DNA of 53,015 nt from Lachnospiraceae bacterium (lineage in GTDB: Bacteria; Bacillota; Clostridia; Lachnospirales; Lachnospiraceae). The DNA lies in NCBI GenBank assembly GCA_017527205.1, contig JAFXQK010000021.1, positions 1 to 53,015 on the forward strand. The letters are read 5' to 3'. Positions 25,121 to 33,508 of the stretch are shown piece by piece. The notes below the pieces were generated by a model. The model had not been told where the DNA came from, made no database searches, and saw only the letters and a program-made list of their open reading frames with translations. The translations under genes were made by a program, and so were the position numbers. Each line of letters begins with the position of its first letter. Position 1 is the stretch's first letter.

Positions 25121-25831
25121 ATGATGGAAGAGGGCAGAACGCTGAAGATCATAGCACACATTCATACGGATTTTGCGACGAAGTTTGGAGTGCCGAGGCA
25201 GAGCGGACTCGTGGAGGAACTGACGGCGGAAATCATTTTTGAGCCGGAGTTTCGTCAACCGGAGGCGTTTATGGGACTGGAGGAGTATTCGCATCTTTGG
25301 CTCCTTTGGGATTTCTCGGAGGTGAGACGGGAAAACTGGACTGCCACGGTTCATCCGCCGAGACTTGGAGGTAAGGAGAAGCGGGGCGTGTTTGCAACGA
25401 GATCCCCATTTCGGCCCAATCCCATTGGTCTTTCCTGCGTCAAGCTCTTAGAGATCGTTCTGGAGGGCGGGCAGGCACCGAAGCTTTTGGTGGCGGGAGC
25501 GGATTTGATGGATGGAACGCCGATTTATGACATTAAACCGTATCTGCCATATGCCGATGCCATTCCTTGCGCACGAGGCGGCTTTGGAGAGGAACATAAG
25601 GAAGAACGAATAGCGGTGGAATTCCCGGAGGAGCTGCTAAATCGCCTGCCGGAGGAGAAGAGGAATGCTGCGATGGCGGTGCTTGCCCAGGATCCCAGGG
25701 CGGCCTATCACAAGCAACCGGACTATGTTTATGGCATGGCGTTTGCGGGGTGGGATTTGCGATTTTTGGTACAAAATGGAATCCTGACCGTGACGGACGT
25801 GGTAAAACAGGGAGAGAACCATATAAAGTAA
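25121..25831 (+). CDS. trmO: tRNA (N6-threonylcarbamoyladenosine37-N6)-methyltransferase, TrmO/YaeB family
   Basis: This protein of about 236 residues belongs to the UPF0066/TrmO family, which methylates t6A37 of certain tRNA-Thr. The N-terminal beta-barrel has FGVPRQSGL, FMGLEEYSHLWLLWDFS, and the strongly conserved VHPPRLGG...GVFATRSPFRPNPIGLS block. LMDGTPIYDIKPYLPYAD is the family's DxxDGTPxLDIKPY motif. It sits divergently from tRNA-Thr(GGT), the type of tRNA that TrmO modifies in E. coli, which may be coincidence. ATG 25121 and 25124 are both possible after AAAGGG. No clear promoter was found in the 24965-25120 gap. Confidence 0.93.
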   Translation: MMEEGRTLKIIAHIHTDFATKFGVPRQSGLVEELTAEIIFEPEFRQPEAFMGLEEYSHLWLLWDFSEVRRENWTATVHPPRLGGKEKRGVFATRSPFRPNPIGLSCVKLLEIVLEGGQAPKLLVAGADLMDGTPIYDIKPYLPYADAIPCARGGFGEEHKEERIAVEFPEELLNRLPEEKRNAAMAVLAQDPRAAYHKQPDYVYGMAFAGWDLRFLVQNGILTVTDVVKQGENHIK

Positions 25832-25865
25832 TCGGATAAGCAGGCCTCCGGTTTCCACTTTTGCA

Positions 25866-25896
25866 GGGCATCTGTTTCGTCAGATGCCCGTTTTTA
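25866..25896 (+). terminator. Intrinsic terminator after trmO
   Basis: The perfect 9-bp stem GGGCATCTG / CAGATGCCC with a TTTCGT loop is followed by GTTTTTA. Confidence 0.9.
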
Positions 25897-25945
25897 TTGA
25901 CATTTTAAGAAAATCGGAGAATAAAATCGCCTCTTACGTAAGCCA

Positions 25946-25974
25946 TTGACTTTTTTGGGTTTCCCTACTATAAT
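25946..25974 (+). promoter_or_regulatory. Strong sigma-A promoter of the opp operon
   Basis: TTGACT (25946-25951) and a perfect TATAAT (25969-25974) are 17 bases apart. The start near 25981 leaves a 100-nt leader before oppA. Confidence 0.85.
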
Positions 25975-26081
25975 AGGATTATTCAATCGGTGCAAAAGAG
26001 CACAGGTTTCATTTTTGTTGCCTGCGACTTTCACGCACCAATGTGTTAAAATCTTTTTGCACTAATTAAGGAGGAAAAGAA

Positions 26082-28574
26082 ATGAAAAGGTTTAACAAAG
26101 GTTTTGCTTTGTTGCTTGCTTCAGCTCTTGCGGTAAGTTCCTTGTCCGGCTGTACGAACAAGAATGATCCCGCTGATACCAGTGCCGGTACCAGTGCGAG
26201 CGAAAGCACGAATGCAAGCACGAGCGCAGGCTCTAACACGGAGGTAAAGACGCAGCCGAAGGAGTATACCTATCACGTATACCAGACTGCACTTGCCGAC
26301 AACTGGAATCCCCACACTTGGGAAAACAGTTCAGATGACGCAATGAGACGTTATTTCTGCACGCCCTGGGTTGACACTACGGTTGACAATTCAGAAGAGG
26401 GTGAGTATCAGAAGGTGTTCCTGGCTGCAACGAGCATTGATGACGTTACGGCTGCACATCAGGATGACCTGACCAAGTATGGCTGTACCCTTCCCGCAGG
26501 GAAGACTGCTTCCGACATCAAGGAAGGCTATGTGTATGAGATTAAGCTGAATCCCGACATCTGTTGGGAAGACGGTACCAAGATCGCCGCTGATGATTAC
26601 ATTTATTCCATGCAGCAGCTGCTTGATCCCGACATGAAGAACTATCGTGCAAATAACTATTATGACGGTGACTACGCAGTAGCCGGCGCACGGAAATATT
26701 TCTACTCCAAGACCGCTGGCTATTACGTTCCCTATGCAACTGTTTATGCATCTCTTGACGAGGCAATTGCTGCAGGGGATGTTTTGATCGACTGCTTTGG
26801 CTTCTGGGGTGCAGAGGGCTACGTTGACGCAAATGGCAATGCAGCGCCTCAGTACGTAAGCATCGCTGATGAGACCAAGTACAGCGCAGACGGTGCAGGT
26901 GATGATGAGTTCTCCGGTAAGGATCTTTATGATGCATACGCTGCATATTTCCAGATTGGCGGCGGCTATGAGGGAAATGTCGTAGTATGGCAGGACAACG
27001 CAGACATGGGTGCAAGCTTCGACGTAGTAGGTTTCTACAAGGTTGACGATTACACCGTTCGCTACGTTGGTCAGGAAGCTACCGAGTACAACCTGATGGT
27101 TCTCGGACAGCTGGATGGCTCCTTCCTGGTTTACAAGCCTCTCTACGAGAAGCTGAAGGAGAAGAATGGCGACCTGATTACTTCCAGCTACGCTACATCC
27201 AAGGAGACCACGATGTCTTACGGCGTTTGGAAGTTCGAATCCTTCCAGGAGGACAAGCAGGTTGTTCTTACCCGTAACGAGAAGTGGTACGGATGGCAGG
27301 ATGACGGTAACGGCGGACTGATTTCCTATACCCCCGTTGAGGTAGATGGTGAGATCAGACAGCAGTATCAGACCACCAAGATCGTGATCGACGTTATGAC
27401 GGATGATGCAGCTAAGCAGGCATTCCTGAAGGGTGACCTTGATTCTTGGGCTCCCTCTAGTGCTGACCTTTCCACCTATTCCCTTTCCGACAAGATGTAC
27501 AAGTCTCCCGAGACTTATACGGAGCGTCTCTTCTTCAATACCAACGTAGACGCGCTGAAGGAAATGGATAAGTCCAAGGGTAACACCAATTCCGTAGTAT
27601 TTAGCAATGAGAAGTTCCGTAAGGCATTTTCACTGAGCGTTGACCGTGCTGAATGGGTCGGCAAGACGGCCGGATTCATTCCTGCATATGCAATGCTGAA
27701 CAACCTTTACTACTATGATTTCTACAATGATCCTACTTCAAGCTACAGAAATTCTGATCCTGCAAAGAAGGCAATCTGTAACGTATATGGCGTAGAGTAT
27801 GGCGAAGGCAAGGCATATGCAACCCTGGATGACGCATACAACTCCATCAATGGTTACAACCTGACCGAAGCTAAGAACCTGATGGCAGAGGCTTACAAGG
27901 AGCTGGTTGACGCAGGTCTTTACAACGGTGGTGACATCCACGTTCGTGTGGCTTGGATGGCAGGCGCACTTGATTCCGATGCTGAAGCTCAGGTTTCCCT
28001 GCTTCAGGATTACTTAAATGCAGCATTGGCTGGTTCCGGATTTGGCAAGCTGACCTTTGAGCCTCTTGGAAATCTTACCAGTCCTTCCCGTTATGAGGCA
28101 GTTCCTCAGGGTGAATATGCGATCGGTTACGGCGCATGGGGTGGTGCAGCGTTCTATCCTTACACCTACTTCAGAGTATACTGCGATCCTGATTACACTT
28201 CACTGCATGAGGCAGCTTGCTGGGATCCCACGACCGAAACCTTAACCCTTACGGTAAACGGCGTAGAGGATACCATGACCTGGCAGGCATGGTCCGGATG
28301 TATGGAAGGTACCGGAAAGTATGCAACCGCTGATCAGAAGACGAAGCTTCAGATCCTTGCTGACATGGAGGAGGCATTCATTAAGAAGTATTATTGCTTC
28401 CCTCTTGCAAGCATGACCACCTGTGAGATGATTTCCCACAAGGTGAACTACTATACTGACGAGTACAACCTTATGTATGGCTTCGGCGGACTTGCACTCA
28501 TGACCTACAACTATGATGACGCTGAGTGGGCAGAGTACGTACAGTCTCAGAATGGCTCTTTAAGCTACGAATAA
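26082..28574 (+). CDS. oppA: Oligopeptide ABC transporter substrate-binding lipoprotein
   Basis: OppA captures peptides outside the cell for the OppBCDF importer. The signal peptide ends in a lipobox LSGC with C24 as the lipidated residue. A Ser/Thr/Ala-rich linker follows (about 28-55), then a family-5 binding domain to the end. At 830 residues it is much longer than the usual 530-600. Typical segments include WEDGTKIAADDYIYSM, KVDDYTVRYVG, LTRNEKWYGWQ and FRKAFSLSVDRAEW. The ribosome site AAGGAGG is near-perfect, and codon use looks like that of a highly expressed gene. It leads the operon, and hairpins after it probably raise its level above that of the permease genes. A hydrophobic pocket specificity cannot be read from sequence. 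Confidence 0.93.
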   Translation: MKRFNKGFALLLASALAVSSLSGCTNKNDPADTSAGTSASESTNASTSAGSNTEVKTQPKEYTYHVYQTALADNWNPHTWENSSDDAMRRYFCTPWVDTTVDNSEEGEYQKVFLAATSIDDVTAAHQDDLTKYGCTLPAGKTASDIKEGYVYEIKLNPDICWEDGTKIAADDYIYSMQQLLDPDMKNYRANNYYDGDYAVAGARKYFYSKTAGYYVPYATVYASLDEAIAAGDVLIDCFGFWGAEGYVDANGNAAPQYVSIADETKYSADGAGDDEFSGKDLYDAYAAYFQIGGGYEGNVVVWQDNADMGASFDVVGFYKVDDYTVRYVGQEATEYNLMVLGQLDGSFLVYKPLYEKLKEKNGDLITSSYATSKETTMSYGVWKFESFQEDKQVVLTRNEKWYGWQDDGNGGLISYTPVEVDGEIRQQYQTTKIVIDVMTDDAAKQAFLKGDLDSWAPSSADLSTYSLSDKMYKSPETYTERLFFNTNVDALKEMDKSKGNTNSVVFSNEKFRKAFSLSVDRAEWVGKTAGFIPAYAMLNNLYYYDFYNDPTSSYRNSDPAKKAICNVYGVEYGEGKAYATLDDAYNSINGYNLTEAKNLMAEAYKELVDAGLYNGGDIHVRVAWMAGALDSDAEAQVSLLQDYLNAALAGSGFGKLTFEPLGNLTSPSRYEAVPQGEYAIGYGAWGGAAFYPYTYFRVYCDPDYTSLHEAACWDPTTETLTLTVNGVEDTMTWQAWSGCMEGTGKYATADQKTKLQILADMEEAFIKKYYCFPLASMTTCEMISHKVNYYTDEYNLMYGFGGLALMTYNYDDAEWAEYVQSQNGSLSYE

Positions 28575-28603
28575 TGAAGTAATACAAAAGTAAAACGCTC
28601 ATG

Positions 28604-28625
28604 GAGGGGCACGCGCGTGCCCCTC
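28604..28625 (+). promoter_or_regulatory. GC-rich palindrome between oppA and oppB
   Basis: GAGGGGCACGC / GCGTGCCCCTC is a perfect 22-bp palindrome lying 29 bases after the oppA stop. No T run follows. It probably protects the oppA mRNA 3' end rather than terminating transcription. Confidence 0.75.
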
Positions 28626-28649
28626 TATAGGTGCGTTTACGGGCAAAGG

Positions 28650-28712
28650 AAAACTGTTTTTTTTCAATTGCAGCTTGACAGCTCAAAATTGCCATTGAAA
28701 AAGCACAGTTTT
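28650..28712 (+). promoter_or_regulatory. Second hairpin in the oppA-oppB spacer
   Basis: AAAACTGT pairs with ACAGTTTT, and inside it TTTTTCAAT pairs with ATTGAAAAA, around a 25-nt loop. It ends 22 bases before the oppB ribosome site (28734-28740) and could pause or end part of the transcription. Confidence 0.65.
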
Positions 28713-28748
28713 GTTGCTAATCAGAATGGGGACGGAGGAAGTATTCTC

Positions 28749-29714
28749 ATGCGAATGTTGAAATACGTGTTAAAACGTATCGCGCTGATGTTTTTTGTTC
28801 TTTTTGTCATTACGACGATTTGTTTCGTGCTGATCAGGATTCTTCCGAGGGAATTGCCCATGGAGAAATCCCAGCAGGAATTGATCCTGGCAAGGTGGGA
28901 GGCGCTTGGGTATAACAAGCCCCTTCTTGTTCAGTATGGGATTTATTGGAAGAACATCATTACCAAGTGGGACTTTGGTACCAGTTGGTATATTGCATAT
29001 CGTAAACCCGCATGGGATCTCCTTGTCAGCCGCCTTTTGCCTACCGTGCTGATCAATGTATATTCCCTCATTTTTTCCGTGCCGATTGGTCTTGCGCTTG
29101 GAGTTTATGCTGCAATCAAGAAGAACAAATGGCAGGATACCTTTATCAGTACAATGATCATCGTATTCATTTCCGTACCCAGCTATGTATACGCATTTCT
29201 TGTTCAGTATATCTTTTACTTCAAGCTTGGCTGGCTTCCCCTGCAGCTTTATTCCGTTGCAGATGCGGGAAACACCTATTTTTCCTGGAAAATGTTCCAC
29301 TCCATGATCGGCCCCATCCTGGCAATGAGCTTTGGTGAAATTGCCGGGCTGTGTCGTTTCTCAAGGGCCGAGCTGACCGAGACCCTGACTTCGGATTATA
29401 TGCTTCTTGCACGTACCAAAGGACTTACCAAAGCACAGGCAACGGCAAGGCATGCACTCAAGAATGCAATGGTTCCCGTGTTACCATCCATCATCGGAAG
29501 CTTTTTCGCAATCATGAGTGGTTCCCTGATCATTGAGCAGATCTTTTCCGTTCCGGGCGTTGGACAGCTTTATATGCGGTCCATCAATACCTTTGATTAC
29601 GACGTGTTTATGTTAGACAGTTTATTCTACACCTTTATCGGACTGGCCGGTGGTATTGTAATCGATTTAAGCTATGGATTTATTGATCCCAGAATCAGAA
29701 TGGGGGAGAGATAA
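28749..29714 (+). CDS. oppB: Oligopeptide ABC transporter permease
   Basis: This 321-residue membrane protein has six likely membrane spans. TM1 (ALMFFVLFVITTICFVLIRILP) is typical of OppB/DppB, and the EAA loop that contacts the ATPases is seen as ARTKGLTKAQATARHALKNA. The segment SGSLIIEQIFSVPGVGQL is also conserved. The start is ATG 28749, eight bases after GGAGGAA; earlier in-frame starts lie inside the hairpin. Length is normal for the family. oppC follows after one base. Confidence 0.94.
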   Translation: MRMLKYVLKRIALMFFVLFVITTICFVLIRILPRELPMEKSQQELILARWEALGYNKPLLVQYGIYWKNIITKWDFGTSWYIAYRKPAWDLLVSRLLPTVLINVYSLIFSVPIGLALGVYAAIKKNKWQDTFISTMIIVFISVPSYVYAFLVQYIFYFKLGWLPLQLYSVADAGNTYFSWKMFHSMIGPILAMSFGEIAGLCRFSRAELTETLTSDYMLLARTKGLTKAQATARHALKNAMVPVLPSIIGSFFAIMSGSLIIEQIFSVPGVGQLYMRSINTFDYDVFMLDSLFYTFIGLAGGIVIDLSYGFIDPRIRMGER

Positions 29715-29715
29715 T

Positions 29716-31293
29716 ATGAACACTGAATTTCAAAAAATAGATCAAGCAAAATTCCGTTTTGTCAATGAATCAGAAAGGCTTCATGACAAAAAGTTTGACG
29801 ATAAGCCCGTCGGATATTTTAAGGATGCCTGGATTCGCTTTAGAAAGAGCCGCGCTTCTGTTGTCGCTGCCGTTATTATTCTTGCAATCGTGCTATTCTC
29901 GTTCATCGCGCCGATTTGTATCAAGGGGCACGATCAGACTTTTATGGTTACCACGTATGCAAAGAAGCCGCCGCGCATAACCCTGCTCAGGGATTTAGGC
30001 AAAAAAACCGGATACTCCAATCGCTCTTTTTCTGCCAGAAGCTTGATGAAGGCACTTTCAACGGGCGTTGGCGCCTTGGATTACGCGGGGAATGAGCAGA
30101 TTTCCTTTGAGGCGGCAATGGGTAGCGATTATATGCCCATTTTGGAGATTACCGGAGAGAGTAAGTCCGTTGGTGCGGACAAGTCCGAGGTTACCACGTA
30201 TATGGCGGACATCGAGACCTATCTTGAGGTTGGGTTCATTTACAAGAGCATTGAGCAGAAGGAGCTCAGCAACATTCTTGCGTGGGAGAAGGAGCATGGC
30301 AAGCATATTCTTTACCCGCTTGTTGAGAATAACGAATATTGCCTTGACGCGACAGATGCAAATTATTGGTATAAGTCGGATGCCAAGGGAAATCCTTTAA
30401 CCTATAATGCGAAGGGAACAAAGCTGATCAAGGTTAAGGAGTATAATCCTGCTTTTGTTTTACTCGACAATTATAAGCGTGATGCAGACGGAAATCCGAT
30501 TTACTATGAGTTTACCGGTGGCGGAAGCGTGGACACCGCGCAGTATAAAATCCGCGTTCTGTACATTAATTACTATGAATATCAGTATGGCGAAGAACCT
30601 AATTATTTTATGGGAACGGATGCTCAGGGAAGAGATTTGATGCTGCGTCTTGCCGGAGGTATCAAGCTGAGCCTGTTGATTGCCGTTGCGGTTTCGGTGA
30701 TTAACTTTATCCTTGGCGCACTTTATGGTTCCACGGAAGGCTATTATGGCGGTACGGTGGATCTGATCATGGAGCGAATTTCAGACATTCTGTATGATAT
30801 GCCGTTTATTGTGGTTGCAGCACTGTTCCAGATCCACCTGGCGAAGAAGGTGGGGCCGATTCCCAGTCTTTTGTTTGCCTATATTACAACAGGATGGATT
30901 GGTACCGCATCTCGCGTAAGGACGCAGTTTTATCGTTTTAAGAATCAGGAATATGTCATGGCAGCCCGTACGCTGGGGGCAAAAGACCGGAGGATTATCT
31001 GGAAGCACATTTTCCCGAACTCGCTTGGAACAATCATAACGTCCGCCGCACTTGTCATTCCGGCGACGATCAATTCCGAAAGCATGCTTTCCTACCTTGG
31101 TATCGTAAAGTTAGGAAGTGCGCAACATACCAGCCTGGGAACCCTCCTCTCAGATGCGGCTTCGATCTGGACGAATTATCCGCACTTGATGTTCTTCCCT
31201 GCGCTGACACTGTCATTGCTTATGATCTGCTTTAATCTGTTCGGTAATGGACTGAGAGATGCATTTAACCCTGCACTTCGCGGAGTGGAATAG
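29716..31293 (+). CDS. oppC: Oligopeptide ABC transporter permease with a large extracellular insertion
   Basis: The 525-residue OppC has TM1 at about 48-69 and the family restart GTDAQGRDLMLRLAGG at about residue 300. The EAA loop is AARTLGAKDRRIIWKHIFPN and the end is SLLMICFNLFGNGLRDAFNP. The loop between TM1 and the core is about 230 residues, where 40-60 is normal. It is soluble in character, Tyr/Asp-rich, and faces outward by topology. It could dock the oversized OppA. ATG 29716 sits one base after the oppB stop. Confidence 0.9.
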   Translation: MNTEFQKIDQAKFRFVNESERLHDKKFDDKPVGYFKDAWIRFRKSRASVVAAVIILAIVLFSFIAPICIKGHDQTFMVTTYAKKPPRITLLRDLGKKTGYSNRSFSARSLMKALSTGVGALDYAGNEQISFEAAMGSDYMPILEITGESKSVGADKSEVTTYMADIETYLEVGFIYKSIEQKELSNILAWEKEHGKHILYPLVENNEYCLDATDANYWYKSDAKGNPLTYNAKGTKLIKVKEYNPAFVLLDNYKRDADGNPIYYEFTGGGSVDTAQYKIRVLYINYYEYQYGEEPNYFMGTDAQGRDLMLRLAGGIKLSLLIAVAVSVINFILGALYGSTEGYYGGTVDLIMERISDILYDMPFIVVAALFQIHLAKKVGPIPSLLFAYITTGWIGTASRVRTQFYRFKNQEYVMAARTLGAKDRRIIWKHIFPNSLGTIITSAALVIPATINSESMLSYLGIVKLGSAQHTSLGTLLSDAASIWTNYPHLMFFPALTLSLLMICFNLFGNGLRDAFNPALRGVE

Positions 31294-31336
31294 CATCCAC
31301 AGAACCGATCACATTGGTAAAACCGGAGAATAGAAC

Positions 31337-33508
31337 ATGGATAAAATACTGGAAGTCAAAAATCTAAAAATTTCATTTCGGACAAATTCCGGGATCCTGC
31401 GCGCAGTGCGTGACATCTCCTTCGATCTGGAAAAGGGCAGAACGCTTGCAATCGTAGGCGAGTCTGGTTCCGGAAAGTCCGTTACAAGTAAAGCTATCCT
31501 TGGCATCCTCGCCGGGAACTCCATCATTGAGGGTGGCGAGATCCTGTATGATGGCATGGATCTTTTGAAGATCAGCGAGGATGAGATGCATAAGATTCGT
31601 GGAGACAAGATCTCCATGATCTTCCAGGATCCCCTTTCATCCCTGAATCCGATCGTGAAGATCGGGCGTCAGATCACGGAGGCGACTCTCCTGAAAAATA
31701 AGGCAAACCGCAAGGATGCCCGCAAGCAGTTTAATCATACCCTGGCATTACTCAAAAGTGCCATGATCGAATCTGGTGCTGCAGATGAGGCTAAGGCTAA
31801 GGAACTGTGCTCGACCTTTGATGATTTCTGCATTAATGCGAATAAGCATGAGCATGCCTATAACGTTGACTTTGACACCTGCGAGGATTGTCTTGCGCAT
31901 CTGAAGGATCTTTTGTTTAAGGCAGAGAAAAATCAGAAGCAGAACGTAAAGTCTCTTGTGCGTGACATTTTGAAGAAATCCGAGAAGTTTAAGAGTGAGT
32001 TTTTCGTGCGTGAATACAAAAAGCGTCTTGAGGAAGTCACAAAGAGAGTCGAGGAGATTCTCCCTTCCTACAAGCCCGTGCAGGATGACAATCATCTTAG
32101 TGCAGATTTAAAGAAGGCATTAACGGAGCTTGAGACTATTTTATCCGAAATGTTGGAACAGACAAAGCCTAATTTCTTCCGGATCGGATACTATACGCTG
32201 AAGAATCCGTCCGAGGATATTTTTGCAATTCCCATTGCGGAGCTAAACGAAAAGGCGCTTGCCTTTCTGGATCAGAACTTTATGCTTGAGTTCCTTCAGA
32301 TTACGGAAAAGGCGTTGAAGTTTAGCAGTGACAAGTATCTTGCAAAGAAAAAAGAGGCGGTGGAGGTCTTAAAGAAGGAACTGCCTTACTTTGAAGGAGC
32401 TATTGACCAGAAGGGGGCCACGGATCGTGCGAAGATAATGATTAAGGCTGTTCAGGCTGGTATTGATCCTCTGGAGATTAAGAAGGACAATCGGGCATAT
32501 ACCTTTGTCACCAGTATCAATGACGCAGTAAGCCGTTACTTCCGCTTCGAAAAGGAAAATCCTAAGGAGCAGAAGCGCTTTGACAAAGAGAATGAGAAGC
32601 TTGAAAAGGCTAAATTCAAGGGAAAGAAGGTTGACTGGAAGGTTGTTCCCGCCAACATCGTTGATCTTGACCTATTAAAAGAGAACATGCTTCACGTAAT
32701 CAATGGCTTGATTGAGAACTACGAGAAGGCAGAAGCAAATCATGCTGCGATTGACTTTAAGGAGCGCAGTCTTGAGCTGGTAGACTTCTTAAAGGATCGT
32801 GCTTCTAAGGTCGTTTATAGGATTACACGCTCCATGGCAAAGGAGAATGCCATCAAGCTGATGGAAGAGGTTGGTATTTCTGAGCCGAGAATGCGTTATA
32901 ATCAATATCCATTCGAGTTTTCAGGCGGTATGAGACAGCGTATCGTTATTGCGATTGCACTGACCGCTGACCCTGAGATCCTGATTTGTGATGAGCCTAC
33001 TACGGCTCTTGACGTGACCATTCAGGCGCAGATTCTGGAGCTGATCAATGACCTAAAGAGATCTCGTAACCTTTCGATTATTTTCATTACCCATGACCTT
33101 GGCGTCGTAGCCAACATGGCTGATGACATTGCCGTGATGTATGCAGGTAAGATCGTAGAACAGGGTACTGCAAGCGATATTTTCTATGATCCGAGACATC
33201 CCTATACCTGGGCACTGCTTTCCTCCATGCCTGACCTTGACACGAAGGAGAAGCTGGAGTCGATTCCCGGCACTCCGCCCAACATGATCTATCCTCCTGT
33301 TGGCGATGCGTTTGCTGAGCGTAATAAATATGCAATGCAGATTGACTTTGAGATGCAGCCGCCCATGTTTGAGGTTTCCGAGACCCACAAGGCGGCAACC
33401 TGGCTGCTTCATCCGGATGCTCCCAAGCTTGAGACTCCTGAGACCATCCGCAACAGGATCGCACGCATGAAGGCCAAGAATAACAACGGAGGTGAGACCA
33501 ATGCCTGA
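31337..33508 (+). CDS. oppD: Oligopeptide ABC transporter ATP-binding protein with a giant insertion
   Basis: The 723-residue protein carries all ATPase motifs, but they are split. Walker A GESGSGKS is at 41-48 and the Q-loop IFQDPLSSLNP near 95-105. The signature FSGGMRQR comes only at S529, and Walker B CDEPTTALD at D552/E553. Thus about 390 residues are inserted in the helical subdomain between Q-loop and signature. The insertion is highly charged and helical, with a small HEHAYN / CEDC patch. The C-terminal oligopeptide region lacks the usual Cys cluster: the segment after IPGTPPNM reads GDAFAERNKYAM. The core should still hydrolyse ATP with OppF. It overlaps oppF by eight bases. Confidence 0.92.
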   Translation: MDKILEVKNLKISFRTNSGILRAVRDISFDLEKGRTLAIVGESGSGKSVTSKAILGILAGNSIIEGGEILYDGMDLLKISEDEMHKIRGDKISMIFQDPLSSLNPIVKIGRQITEATLLKNKANRKDARKQFNHTLALLKSAMIESGAADEAKAKELCSTFDDFCINANKHEHAYNVDFDTCEDCLAHLKDLLFKAEKNQKQNVKSLVRDILKKSEKFKSEFFVREYKKRLEEVTKRVEEILPSYKPVQDDNHLSADLKKALTELETILSEMLEQTKPNFFRIGYYTLKNPSEDIFAIPIAELNEKALAFLDQNFMLEFLQITEKALKFSSDKYLAKKKEAVEVLKKELPYFEGAIDQKGATDRAKIMIKAVQAGIDPLEIKKDNRAYTFVTSINDAVSRYFRFEKENPKEQKRFDKENEKLEKAKFKGKKVDWKVVPANIVDLDLLKENMLHVINGLIENYEKAEANHAAIDFKERSLELVDFLKDRASKVVYRITRSMAKENAIKLMEEVGISEPRMRYNQYPFEFSGGMRQRIVIAIALTADPEILICDEPTTALDVTIQAQILELINDLKRSRNLSIIFITHDLGVVANMADDIAVMYAGKIVEQGTASDIFYDPRHPYTWALLSSMPDLDTKEKLESIPGTPPNMIYPPVGDAFAERNKYAMQIDFEMQPPMFEVSETHKAATWLLHPDAPKLETPETIRNRIARMKAKNNNGGETNA

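Noticed and set aside
28617..28748. 44-residue N-terminal extension of OppB
   Set aside because: It would begin inside the GC palindrome and be coded by the second hairpin; ATG 28749 has a proper ribosome site.
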